Shown one piece after another: positions 8,743 to 17,296 of a stretch of DNA of 64,000 nucleotides. Below the pieces are notes generated by a model that ran no database searches, was not told the origin of the DNA, and worked only from the letters and a program-made list of their open reading frames with translations. This DNA comes from G963663525 sp963663525 (lineage in GTDB: Bacteria; Myxococcota_A; SURF-8; G963663525), in the NCBI GenBank assembly GCA_963663525.2, contig CAXXHC010000003.1, forward strand, positions 1,781,221 to 1,845,220, written 5' to 3'. A program made the translations under genes and the position numbers. Each line of letters begins with the position of its first letter. Positions within the stretch are counted from its first letter, which is position 1.

Positions 8743-11367
8743 CTACTCGTCGTTTTCGAAGCCGAGTTTCGGACGCCCATACACCGCGCGTCCCTTGACG
8801 CCTTCCGACGGACCGACGATGCCGTCCTCTTCCATCTGCTCGATCATCCTGGCCGCGCGGTTGTAGCCTACCTGAAGCCGCCGTTGCAGCATGGAAATCG
8901 AGGCTTTACCGGACTCGCAGACGATCTGAATCGCCTTGTCGTATAGGGCGTCTCCCCCGGCTTTGGCGGCGGCTTCGGCCTGGGCTTCGCTCTCCTCCCC
9001 GAACTGCTGGAGCAGTTGTTCTCCCCGGTCTTCGTCGAACGTGGCCTGGGACCGGATGTGTCGGACCACGCGGTCGATTTCCGATTCGGAGACGAACGAG
9101 CCGTGCACGCGCTGCGGCGTACCGGTTCCCGGCGCGAGATAGAGCATGTCTCCGCGTCCCAGCAGCGCTTCCGCGCCGTTCTGATCCAGAATCGTCCGGC
9201 TGTCCACTTTCCCCGCCACTTTGAAGGAAATCCGGGCCGGGAAGTTGTTTTTGATGAGTCCCGTCAGCACGTCGGTGGAGGGGCGCTGCGTGGCCACGAT
9301 GAGGTGAATGCCCGCCGCTCGGGCCATTTGCGCCAGCCGGGCGATGGCGGTTTCCACGTCGGCCTTGGCGACCATCATCAGGTCAGCGAGTTCGTCGATG
9401 ATGACCACGATTAGCGGCAGCCGCTTGATTGCCTTTTTGCCTTTGATCTTTTTCAAAAGCCTCTGGGCGCGGGCGTCTTTGGGAAGATCGCCTTTCATTT
9501 CCTCGCTGTCTTCGCCGAAGTACGTTTCGCGCAGTTCGGTCACTTCGTCGGCCAATTTGTTGAAACTACTCAGGTTTTTTACACCCCAGGAGGCCAGGAG
9601 GTCGTAACGGTTCTCCATTTCCTTGACCACCCAGTTGAGTGCCAGCGCCGCTTGCTGAGGATCGGTGACGACGGGGAGCAGCAGGTGGGGAATGCCGTCG
9701 TAGAAGTTGAATTCCAGCCGTTTGGGATCGACCATGATGAATTTCACTTCATCGGGCGTCGCGCGAAACAGGAAGGAAAGAATCATCGTGTTGACGGCCA
9801 CGGATTTTCCCGAACCCGTGGTGCCTGCAATCAAAAGGTGAGGCATTTTCGATAGTTCCGACACGACGGGAAAACCGAAAATGTTTTTACCAAGTGTGAA
9901 CGCCAGCTTGCTTTTCGCCTTGGCGAAGGCGTCGTCGGTGAGCATTTCCTTGAAGTAGACGGTCTCCCGCAGCTTGTTCGGTACCTCGATGCCCACCACG
10001 GATTTTCCCGGAATCGGCGCGACGATACGGACTTTCACCGCCGCCAGCGTCATCGCGAGATCGTCCTCCAGTCCGGCGATTTTGCTGATACGGATGCCGG
10101 GCTTGGGGGCGTATTCGTACATCGTGATGACCGGACCGGGATGAATCTCCGTGACCTTGCCGTCGATACCATAGTGGTTGAAGGCTTCCTCCAACAGACG
10201 CGCGTTGTGTTTCAACTCCTCGACGTCGGTAAGGTTGCCTTCCGGGGCCTGGTATTCCAGCAGTTGCATGGAAGGCAACTCGTATTTGCGTTGTTGCGAT
10301 TCCTGCCGACGAGAAAACTCCATTTCCTGGATTTTGCGGTCGATGGAGTCCCGATCCGGGCTGGCGGCGCGGGATTCGACGATTTCCGGTTCTCCCTCGA
10401 CGGACGGCGTTTTCTGCTTCGGCAGCCCGGCATTCGGTTCGTCCGGCGGGGTAGGGTGCGCCTCGACAATCGCGGGTTCCCGGGAGTCTTCACTCGTATC
10501 CCAGGGCGGTTCCTCCTCCGAAAAGTCGGATTGCGGCTCTGGCGTTTCATGGATTATCGAGGTGGGTTCCTCCGGCGGTTCGACCGGCGCTTCCCTCACC
10601 GGGCGCTCGATTTCCAGCACCCTTTCTCCGGGCCTTAGAACGGGAGTCTCGGAAGTTTCTGAATTTACAGGGGATTTCGTTCCGTGAGTGATGACGGGTT
10701 CCGTCTCGTCGTTTTCCGCTTTGACCGCTTCCCGGCGGGTGGTCCACCAGCGTTTCGTCCCCTTGGCCGCACCTTTGGCCGCTCCCGTGACCGTATCTGT
10801 GGCCACGCGGCTGCCACGGGCGAAAAGCAGACGGCTGAGTCCGCCGAAAGCGCGACCGACGATAGCCACCGCCCGCCAGGGAGGATACCCAAGCGCGGCG
10901 AAGACGAAAAAGAATACCGTTGCGAACGAAGCTGATCCGCAGGCGAACTTCGAAAGCGTATCGTGGGGAAAACGGTCCAGCAGATAGCCCAGTTCGCCGC
11001 CACCGCCCGCAAAAAGCGTGTGCATCAGCAGGGTCAGCGGAAAAATGGCCAACACGCCGAGCACGACGCGCAGCACCGAAAGGAGATTCTGGGTGCTGAA
11101 AAGCACGTAGGCGCACACGGCAAGCATGGGAATCCAGGCGTACCAGGCCAGTCCGAAGCCCTTGTCCATCAGGGAGCGAAACCCGGCCATCGACTCGGAG
11201 AACCATCCGCCGCTCTCCGCGGAAGCCAAGGGAAACGTCGCGGCCAGTGTCAAGGCCATCGCCGTACAGACGAGAAATCCGGCGGCGGCGTCGTAGATCC
11301 ACAGCGGGGAGTTTTTCTTTTTCCGGCTCGTGCTTTTCTTGCCGTTTTTACTCACTTTTTTTGCCAT
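8743..11367 (-). CDS. ftsK: DNA translocase FtsK/SpoIIIE
   Basis: 874 residues, the usual FtsK size. The N-terminus is basic, followed by about four membrane segments within residues 25-180, a Pro/Glu-rich linker (~200-370), then the motor domain. The motor has Walker A AGTTGSGKSVAV (near residue 513) and Walker B VVIIDELADLMM (near 657). The C-terminal ~70 residues are a winged-helix gamma domain (ISMLQRRLQVGYNRAARMIE), which reads polar KOPS sequences. FtsK pumps DNA through the division septum and activates XerCD at dif. The start codon shares one base with the stop of the upstream M23 peptidase gene (TGATG), so the two are translationally coupled. Confidence 0.95.
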   Translation of the reverse strand: MAKKVSKNGKKSTSRKKKNSPLWIYDAAAGFLVCTAMALTLAATFPLASAESGGWFSESMAGFRSLMDKGFGLAWYAWIPMLAVCAYVLFSTQNLLSVLRVVLGVLAIFPLTLLMHTLFAGGGGELGYLLDRFPHDTLSKFACGSASFATVFFFVFAALGYPPWRAVAIVGRAFGGLSRLLFARGSRVATDTVTGAAKGAAKGTKRWWTTRREAVKAENDETEPVITHGTKSPVNSETSETPVLRPGERVLEIERPVREAPVEPPEEPTSIIHETPEPQSDFSEEEPPWDTSEDSREPAIVEAHPTPPDEPNAGLPKQKTPSVEGEPEIVESRAASPDRDSIDRKIQEMEFSRRQESQQRKYELPSMQLLEYQAPEGNLTDVEELKHNARLLEEAFNHYGIDGKVTEIHPGPVITMYEYAPKPGIRISKIAGLEDDLAMTLAAVKVRIVAPIPGKSVVGIEVPNKLRETVYFKEMLTDDAFAKAKSKLAFTLGKNIFGFPVVSELSKMPHLLIAGTTGSGKSVAVNTMILSFLFRATPDEVKFIMVDPKRLEFNFYDGIPHLLLPVVTDPQQAALALNWVVKEMENRYDLLASWGVKNLSSFNKLADEVTELRETYFGEDSEEMKGDLPKDARAQRLLKKIKGKKAIKRLPLIVVIIDELADLMMVAKADVETAIARLAQMARAAGIHLIVATQRPSTDVLTGLIKNNFPARISFKVAGKVDSRTILDQNGAEALLGRGDMLYLAPGTGTPQRVHGSFVSESEIDRVVRHIRSQATFDEDRGEQLLQQFGEESEAQAEAAAKAGGDALYDKAIQIVCESGKASISMLQRRLQVGYNRAARMIEQMEEDGIVGPSEGVKGRAVYGRPKLGFENDE

Positions 11368-12980
11368 CAGTTGGTTTCCGGAAGGCTGGCGGAATCTTCG
11401 TCTTCGAGTCCCAGGGGGCTGCTTTCCTGCACGACCGTGCAGCCGTCGTCATCGAGCGTCGCCCCGCCGGGAGGCTCCGGCCCCAGTGCGATGCTGATGG
11501 GAACGTTCGAAAGCACCCATTCTCGTTCGGCCATGCAGGTGGAGAACTCCGGCATGTATTCTTTTTTCAGGGGTGGTCCGGGGCGGAACTTGGCCTTCAG
11601 CGGGTTGATCCAGCGCCCGTTTTCCTTCAGTCCGTAGTGGAGATGCGGACCGGTGGAACGTCCCGTGGAACCTACCTGTCCGATGACGCGCTTTTGCTTG
11701 ACGCGCTGGCCGCGCTGCACGTGAATGCGGCTCAGGTGGCAGTACACCGAGGCGTAGCCGTTGGCGTGCCGGATCGTGACGCCTTTGCCGCAGGGGCCCA
11801 TCCACCCCGCTCCGGTGACGGTACCGTCGGCGGCGGCCCATACAGAGGTGCCGCGCGGCGCGCCGTAATCCACACCGTTGTGTTTTTTACGCTTGTGCAG
11901 CGTGGGGTGCATCCGAAAGCCGAACTGGCTTGTGACCCGTACGGTGTTCAATGGGGCACGCAAAAAAGTCTTGCGCACGGATTTGCCGTCGGGAAGGTAG
12001 TAATCGCTGACCTTGCCGTCGGCGGATTCGAAGTGGTAGGCGAAACGCTCGCCCGTGAAACTGCCCGTATACTGCGCCGCCAGCACCCGACCGTAAGCCA
12101 CGGTATGGCCTTTGTAGACGTATTTTTCGAAGATCGCCTTGAAGGTGTCGCCTTTGCGGCATTCCGAGGAGAAGTCGATATCCCATGCGAAGACCTCGGC
12201 CAGCGCCACGGCCAGCGCCACACCCTCGCCCTGAAGCGCCACGGCGTTGCTCAGGTTGCTCAGCACGCGCCCGCCGACCTGCACCGTCACCAACTCGGAT
12301 TCTTCCTTTTCCTCCCAGGATACCAGCTTTCCGTCGGGTGCGAGAGTGGCCCGGTAGCGGCGGCGTTCGTGGAGGGTGTAGGTGAAATCGATCAGCCTCC
12401 CGGCGGTGTCGAACTCCAGCCGCCAGCGATGACCGGGACGGCTGTCGCGGAAGTCGAACTGGCCTTTGAGCGTCTGTACGATCAGGTTGGTGATCGCGTA
12501 ATCCACGCCTTTTTCATCGAGGGACATGGAAAAAAACTGGTTCGGTAGGATTTCCCCCTCGACGACGCGTAGCGGTCCATAGAGAATCCGCCCATCTCGT
12601 TGCGCGTATCGAGGCGGATCGGGAAATTTTCGGATTCTGGGTGAAAAGCTGGAAAACTCCGTGATTTCAAAATGTTGCAGATCAGGACTGTATTGGCCCG
12701 GAACCTCCGCCACGTGTCGCGTCGCCAGGATGGTTCCATCGGATAACAGCCCGGAATCATTGAACTTGTCTTCTTTTTTTCCGGCTTGGGACGACTCCGT
12801 GGGGGCTTCCCCGGAAACGGCTGCGTCTCCGACGCCTCCGCCTGGTTTGCGATGCTCCCCCTCGCTGATCCACATCAGAAACGCGGCGATAAGAAAAAAC
12901 AGGCTTGCGCCGACCGTCACTGAAAACACACGATTTGACGTGCTGCGACGACCGACCGGAATGTCCCGCTTGTCGAACAT
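11367..12980 (-). CDS. M23-family murein endopeptidase, membrane-anchored
   Basis: 537 residues. A membrane anchor at ~20-42 is followed by an N-terminal domain and OapA/LysM-like regions. The C-terminal lysostaphin-type domain carries the zinc ligands HNGVDYG (H and D, near residue 366) and GPHLHYG (near 446). This arrangement matches MepM/YebA-type enzymes that cut peptide cross-links so that new wall can be inserted. It acts in the periplasm. Its end overlaps the ftsK start by one base, linking wall opening and chromosome segregation in one transcription unit. The ribosome site is a GGAAG about 6 bases before the ATG. Confidence 0.88.
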   Translation of the reverse strand: MFDKRDIPVGRRSTSNRVFSVTVGASLFFLIAAFLMWISEGEHRKPGGGVGDAAVSGEAPTESSQAGKKEDKFNDSGLLSDGTILATRHVAEVPGQYSPDLQHFEITEFSSFSPRIRKFPDPPRYAQRDGRILYGPLRVVEGEILPNQFFSMSLDEKGVDYAITNLIVQTLKGQFDFRDSRPGHRWRLEFDTAGRLIDFTYTLHERRRYRATLAPDGKLVSWEEKEESELVTVQVGGRVLSNLSNAVALQGEGVALAVALAEVFAWDIDFSSECRKGDTFKAIFEKYVYKGHTVAYGRVLAAQYTGSFTGERFAYHFESADGKVSDYYLPDGKSVRKTFLRAPLNTVRVTSQFGFRMHPTLHKRKKHNGVDYGAPRGTSVWAAADGTVTGAGWMGPCGKGVTIRHANGYASVYCHLSRIHVQRGQRVKQKRVIGQVGSTGRSTGPHLHYGLKENGRWINPLKAKFRPGPPLKKEYMPEFSTCMAEREWVLSNVPISIALGPEPPGGATLDDDGCTVVQESSPLGLEDEDSASLPETN

Positions 12981-13071
12981 GATGCTTCCGTAACCTATTG
13001 AAAATATATGAAATTATGTGACGAAGACGTCGGTCCGGACCGTGCTCGTTTTCGTCCAAATACCTATTTTT

Positions 13072-13100
13072 AATATAGTATAGCAGTCTCCTCGACGCAA
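13072..13100 (-). promoter_or_regulatory. Promoter of the M23 peptidase-ftsK unit
   Basis: On the minus strand TTGCGT (13095-13100), a 17-bp spacer and TATATT (13072-13077) lie ~90 bases upstream of the ATG at 12980. A second possible -10 (TATACT) overlaps by a few bases. Confidence 0.5.
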
Positions 13101-13131
13101 CGCAATAGATGTGGACATGGGAAAGAAAGGG

Positions 13132-13346
13132 GGGCGGAAATTAAAATAGTGCGAAATATTTCGGAGACGATTGCAACCTATTGAAATCTAAAGACTTATA
13201 TTCCCTCTCCCTTCGGGAGAGGGTTAGGGTGAGGGCAAACGAAAAATGTCCCCTCACCCGGCGCTGAAGCACCGGCCTCTCCCCATGGGAGAGGCTATCG
13301 GACCCTTCGGGTCCATTTCAAATTTGCACTTTATTAATTTCCGCCC
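13132..13346. mobile_element. MITE, subtype A, 215 bp with 9-bp target duplications
   Basis: The ends are imperfect terminal inverted repeats of ~25 bp beginning GGGCGGAAATTAA. The element is flanked by the perfect direct repeat AAGAAAGGG (13123-13131 and 13347-13355). Inside are short palindromes (CCCTCTCC/GGAGAGGG, CCTCTCC/GGAGAGG, GGACCC/GGGTCC). There is no coding capacity. A mobilising transposase with 9-bp target duplication is implied; none of the four insertion sequences in the window shares these ends. Confidence 0.8.
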
Positions 13347-13355
13347 AAGAAAGGG

Positions 13356-13580
13356 TGCATCATAAAAAAATCGTCACTTTGCAAAAAAACGCTCATGGCG
13401 AGTGATTTGCGAAGCAAATCGTATCGAGCCATACCATTTACTCCTCGATACACCGCCCTAAGGGCGGCACTCGGAGTGAGCGGGTTGCAATCTGAGTGAA
13501 ATGACAATATTCTGTGATGCACCCGGAAAGAACGGGTGCGAGTCAACAACCTGAAAATGAACCCTTCGTTGCGAGCACAA
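13356..13580. other. Non-coding stretch with small palindromes
   Basis: No gene is supported here. It holds hairpins GATTTGC/GCAAATC (near 13400), CGCCC/GGGCG (near 13460) and GCACCC/GGGTGC (near 13518). A TGATGCACCC block (13515-13524) is an inverted copy of GGGTGCATCA at 13353-13362, so a second small, decayed inverted-repeat element may directly adjoin the MITE. Confidence 0.4.
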
Positions 13581-13614
13581 ACAAAAAAGAACCCAGACCG
13601 GAAAGTCTGGGTTC
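13581..13614 (-). terminator. Rho-independent terminator of the tRNA operon
   Basis: A 10-bp-stem hairpin (GAACCCAGAC/GTCTGGGTTC, 13589-13614) is followed on the minus strand by TTTTTTGT. It lies 10 bases past the tRNA-Val CCA end. Confidence 0.85.
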
Positions 13615-13623
13615 TCGTTACGA

Positions 13624-13698
13624 TGGTGGGCGGTACTGGATTTGAACCAGCGACTTCCACCGTGTGAAGATGGCACTCTACCGCTGAGTTAACCGCCC
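13624..13698 (-). tRNA. tRNA-Val, anticodon CAC
   Basis: The acceptor stem is GGGCGGT/ACCGCCC with discriminator A and an encoded CCA (13624-13626). The anticodon loop TTCACAC gives anticodon CAC, decoding GUG. The T arm carries GGTTCAAATCC. All four arms fold. Confidence 0.93.
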
Positions 13699-13741
13699 GA
13701 ATCTCTATACTTGTCACCCGTCGAACCAACGGAACGTTTTC

Positions 13742-13818
<77 letters not shown>

Positions 13819-13835
13819 ATGAGAAGCGAAAACTG

Positions 13836-13864
13836 GAATTAGCATTGTGCCGGGCATTTGTCAA
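13836..13864 (-). promoter_or_regulatory. Promoter of the tRNA operon
   Basis: On the minus strand there is a consensus -35 TTGACA (13859-13864), a 17-bp spacer and an extended -10 TGC-TAATTC (13836-13841), 18 bases before the mature tRNA-Arg 5' end. Confidence 0.6.
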
Positions 13865-13980
13865 ACTTTCATGGCGAAAAAACAAGACGGAACAACCCAT
13901 CAGACGCCGACGCCTTCTTACATGGTTCGTGGGAAAGGAAAACGGTGGTTCAAATCGACAACGCCGAGGGATGCATTTCT

Positions 13981-15441
13981 TCAACGCTTGGCACAAGCTT
14001 CGAAACGCGATTTCAATTCTGGGTGCATACACAAATCCACGCCGAATACGTTGGAAACACCCCAAGGTGGAGACACATCATGTCTGGAATCTTTCCACAC
14101 TATCAACGGTCCCCACATCGCGGCCTGTTCCTGAGAACCATGTTCATCGGTAAGGTTCCATTCTTCTCCAGTTGGCAGGTAATGCAAAATCAAGTCACCA
14201 TCGGCACCCACATAACGACACTTATCCGCTTCCTCTATCACTCCTCCTCCTTTGCTGTAATCCGTATAAACCAACCAATCTTCCCAAATGTCCCAAACCA
14301 GCCAGTCATCCAGTCCTGTGGATTGCTTGAAGATGGTTTCTTCTCCGGTTTCCAGGTCGTATTTCAATATGGAATACCCACAGTCGGTATTTTCGGCATA
14401 GCGAAGGCTATTCCAGAAGATGTATTTGTCCGACATCACGATTTTGAATTTGGCGGCTGCGTCTTCTGAAATGACTTTTTCATACTCCTTATCGTAATCG
14501 ATCAAAGCAAGAGAATAGTAGGGTTTTACGGCATAAGCTACCTTGTTTCCATGGACAGCATAACGATCTACGCCAAGATTCCCAATGGAATCGACCTTTA
14601 CCTCTTCATTGCTGTTATTTAAAGTATAGATATTGTAGTTGTATTCGTTACCAAACTCACGGTAGTCATTCCAGTATGTTTTCTCTCCAGCAATTTTGGG
14701 GCGTATTTTATCTGTAGAAGTGTTGGAAATTCTTTTCTTTTCAATATATATCAAAGAACTTTGAAAAATTGATTTTTTGGGGGTTCCAGAAGTAGAATCT
14801 TGATGAGGATCAAGCCAAACAATTCTATTTTCATTTATATCAAAAAAAATACTATAATGAGTTAGTATTATGAAGGTTTTTGTCAAATAGTCAAAAAGAA
14901 ACAGTCCATTCTTTTCTTCACCATCATTGCGGTTCCAGTAAAAAGCGATCCAATTCTCCCATACATCACGACCATCTTGAAATGCTCCAGCCGGGCTTCC
15001 AAAACGAAACTCCCCCTTATCGTTTGTATATTCAAACGGAAGGTTTGAAATACAAGGAAAGGGTCCGTCGTTGCTGGGACAAAACGATAGGTGAGAGAAA
15101 GGCGTTTCCCCCGGTTCGATCTCTTTTTCGTCGGGATCAAGATCAGGGTCTTTATCTGTTTCCGTAACGGGTTGATCCTCGTCGGGATTTCCATCCGGGA
15201 CGCATTTTCCGTTTCGGTAGACAAACCCCTCCTGGCAACGACTTTCTTCATTTTCTTTGGAGATGTCGGAAGGGGCGTCGATATCGGAAGGATTGTTCGT
15301 ATTGCCTGAATTGGTACAACTCGCCAGTGAGACCATCAGGAACACTGGCAGGAAGAGATTCCACGAACAAAACCGCCGTTTTTTCGATTGGAACATCCGA
15401 CAAACCAAAAACAGGATACACAACCAACTGAAATGTTTCAT
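13981..15441 (-). CDS. Lipoprotein with beta-propeller-like repeats, tandem paralog 2
   Basis: 486 residues, with lipobox SLASC (Cys near residue 42). A Cys-bounded short module (CQEGFVYRNGKC) and an acidic linker come first. A domain of about 350 residues follows, with repeating W-x-D/WNDYR/IVWLD/LVYTDY blades, as in TolB- or Kelch-like propellers. Blades such as KYIFWNSLRYAENTDCGYS contain the recurring pattern 'aromatic-W-x-D'. It is ~75-80% identical to the gene at 15455-16909, from which it is separated by 13 bases. The start may instead be an internal Met at residue 16. It is exported to the outer membrane or surface; partner unknown. Codon use is more AT-rich than in neighbouring genes. 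Confidence 0.8.
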   Translation of the reverse strand: MKHFSWLCILFLVCRMFQSKKRRFCSWNLFLPVFLMVSLASCTNSGNTNNPSDIDAPSDISKENEESRCQEGFVYRNGKCVPDGNPDEDQPVTETDKDPDLDPDEKEIEPGETPFSHLSFCPSNDGPFPCISNLPFEYTNDKGEFRFGSPAGAFQDGRDVWENWIAFYWNRNDGEEKNGLFLFDYLTKTFIILTHYSIFFDINENRIVWLDPHQDSTSGTPKKSIFQSSLIYIEKKRISNTSTDKIRPKIAGEKTYWNDYREFGNEYNYNIYTLNNSNEEVKVDSIGNLGVDRYAVHGNKVAYAVKPYYSLALIDYDKEYEKVISEDAAAKFKIVMSDKYIFWNSLRYAENTDCGYSILKYDLETGEETIFKQSTGLDDWLVWDIWEDWLVYTDYSKGGGVIEEADKCRYVGADGDLILHYLPTGEEWNLTDEHGSQEQAAMWGPLIVWKDSRHDVSPPWGVSNVFGVDLCMHPELKSRFEACAKR

Positions 15442-15454
15442 CTATTTTTCCATA

Positions 15455-16909
15455 TCAATGCTTGGCGCAAGCTTCGAAACGCGATTTCAATTCTGGGTGC
15501 ATACATAAATCCACGCCGAATACGTTGGAAATGTTCCAGGGGGGGCGTTCCGCATGGCGTGAATCCTTCCACACTATCAACGGACCCCACATGGCAGCTT
15601 GTTCCTGAGGTTTTTCAATATCGGTAAGATTCCATTCTTCACCGGTTGGCAGGTAATGCAAAATCAAATCTCCATCGGCATCCGTATAACGGCATCGTTC
15701 AAATCCTACACTTCCTCCACCTTTGCTGTAATCTGTATACACCAACCAATCTTCCCAAATGTCCCAAACCAGCCAGTCATCCAGTCCTGTGGATTGCTTG
15801 AAGATGGTTTCTTCTCCGGTTTCCAGGTCGTATTTCAATATGGAATACCCACAGTCGGTGTTTTGAGCGTAACGTAGGCTGTTCCAGAAGATGTACTTGT
15901 CCGACATGACGATTCTAAATCTGGCAACTGCATTTTCCGAAACAATCCGTTCGTGGCCAGTATCGTAATCGATCAAAGCCAAGGAATAATAAGGCTTTAC
16001 GGCATAGGCGACTTTATTTCCATGAACGGCATAGCGATCCACACCAAGATCGCCAATGGAATCCACTTTTATCTCCTCACCATTATCATTGAATGTGTAG
16101 ATATTGTAATTGTACTCGTTGCCGAACTCTCGGTAGTCATTCCAATAAGTTGCATCTCCTGTAATTTTTGGGCGTATTTTATCAGTTGAAGTGTTGGATA
16201 TTCTTTCTTTTACAATATATGTTAAAAAACTCTGAAAAATCGATTTTTTAGGACTGTTTGAAGTTGAATCTTGATGAGGATCAAGCCAGACAATTCTATT
16301 ATCTCTGATACTGAAATAGATGCTATAACGTGTTAATATAATAAAAGTTTTAGTCAGGTAGTCGAAAAGAAACAGTCCTTTGTTTTCTTCACCATCATCA
16401 CGGTTCCAATAAAAAACAATCCAATTTTCCCACACGTCCATACCGTTTTGAAACAAGCCAGCCGGACTTCCGAAACGAAACTCCCCCTTATCATTCGTGT
16501 ATTCAAACGGAAGGCTCGTTCTGCAGGGAAAGGGTCCGTCGTTGCTGGGACAAAACGATAGGTGAGAGAAAGGAGTTTCCCCCGGTTCGATCTCTTTTTC
16601 GTCGGGATCAAGATCGGGGTCTTTATCTGTTTCCGTAACGGGTTGATCTTCATCGGGATTTCCATCCGGGATGCATTTTCCGTTTCGGTAGACAAACCCC
16701 TCCTGGCAACGACTTTCTTCATTTTCTTTGGAGATGTCGGAAGGGTCATCCAGATCGGCGACAGGCGTTCCGCCGCCGTTGTCGGTACAGGCCGCGAAAA
16801 TCGACAGTCCTACGAGGCAAAGCAGCGTCTTCCAGGCCGAAAAGTGGATTTTATTTTGTGATTTCCACATGATCCACGACGATTTCCGTGTTCGCGAACG
16901 ATGGCGCAC
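15455..16909 (-). CDS. Lipoprotein with beta-propeller-like repeats, tandem paralog 1
   Basis: 484 residues; a start at the internal Met14 (position 16870) is equally possible. The lipobox is FAAC. From the first DDPSDISKENEE through to SFCPSNDGPFPC the protein matches its downstream paralog almost perfectly at both DNA and protein level; the blades beyond diverge moderately. That pattern fits a recent tandem duplication with conversion of the 5' part. It is the first gene of the pair on the minus strand. Function unknown; secreted or surface-anchored binding protein by architecture. Confidence 0.8.
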   Translation of the reverse strand: MRHRSRTRKSSWIMWKSQNKIHFSAWKTLLCLVGLSIFAACTDNGGGTPVADLDDPSDISKENEESRCQEGFVYRNGKCIPDGNPDEDQPVTETDKDPDLDPDEKEIEPGETPFSHLSFCPSNDGPFPCRTSLPFEYTNDKGEFRFGSPAGLFQNGMDVWENWIVFYWNRDDGEENKGLFLFDYLTKTFIILTRYSIYFSIRDNRIVWLDPHQDSTSNSPKKSIFQSFLTYIVKERISNTSTDKIRPKITGDATYWNDYREFGNEYNYNIYTFNDNGEEIKVDSIGDLGVDRYAVHGNKVAYAVKPYYSLALIDYDTGHERIVSENAVARFRIVMSDKYIFWNSLRYAQNTDCGYSILKYDLETGEETIFKQSTGLDDWLVWDIWEDWLVYTDYSKGGGSVGFERCRYTDADGDLILHYLPTGEEWNLTDIEKPQEQAAMWGPLIVWKDSRHAERPPWNISNVFGVDLCMHPELKSRFEACAKH

Positions 16910-17296
16910 AAAACCATAGAACTCTGGTTCATCGAGAATTTGAATCCTTTTATCAGAAGAAGTCCAAAAGGCTTATGAGGCGAACATGCAGATAGCACGC
17001 GGTAAAAGGAAGATCTCGTTTCGATGAACAATAAATTATAGATTTCATTTATTCATGGGAAGATTGTTTTTTATTAGTAAATTCAATGAGATAAAACCCA
17101 TACAAAGAATTGCTAAGAATGATTATGCCTCCTTTGCAATCCATTAATCTTGAATTCCTTTGTGATTTCAACTGTTTTTCGTGATCGGTAGGAGCTTTGA
17201 AAACATTGAAGTACCCAAATTCTTGATGACCCAGAACTCTTTGAGAAACCAGCCTCTTCTCAGAAATCGATTCACCGCTGCGAGGATTCACCCGGT
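16910..17296. other. AT-rich intergenic region, no gene seen
   Basis: This region lies between the acyl-CoA synthetase 3' end and the lipoprotein pair. It is clearly more AT-rich than the flanking genes, and no frame in it has coding character. It should contain the promoter of the lipoprotein pair, but I could not single one out. Confidence 0.5.
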
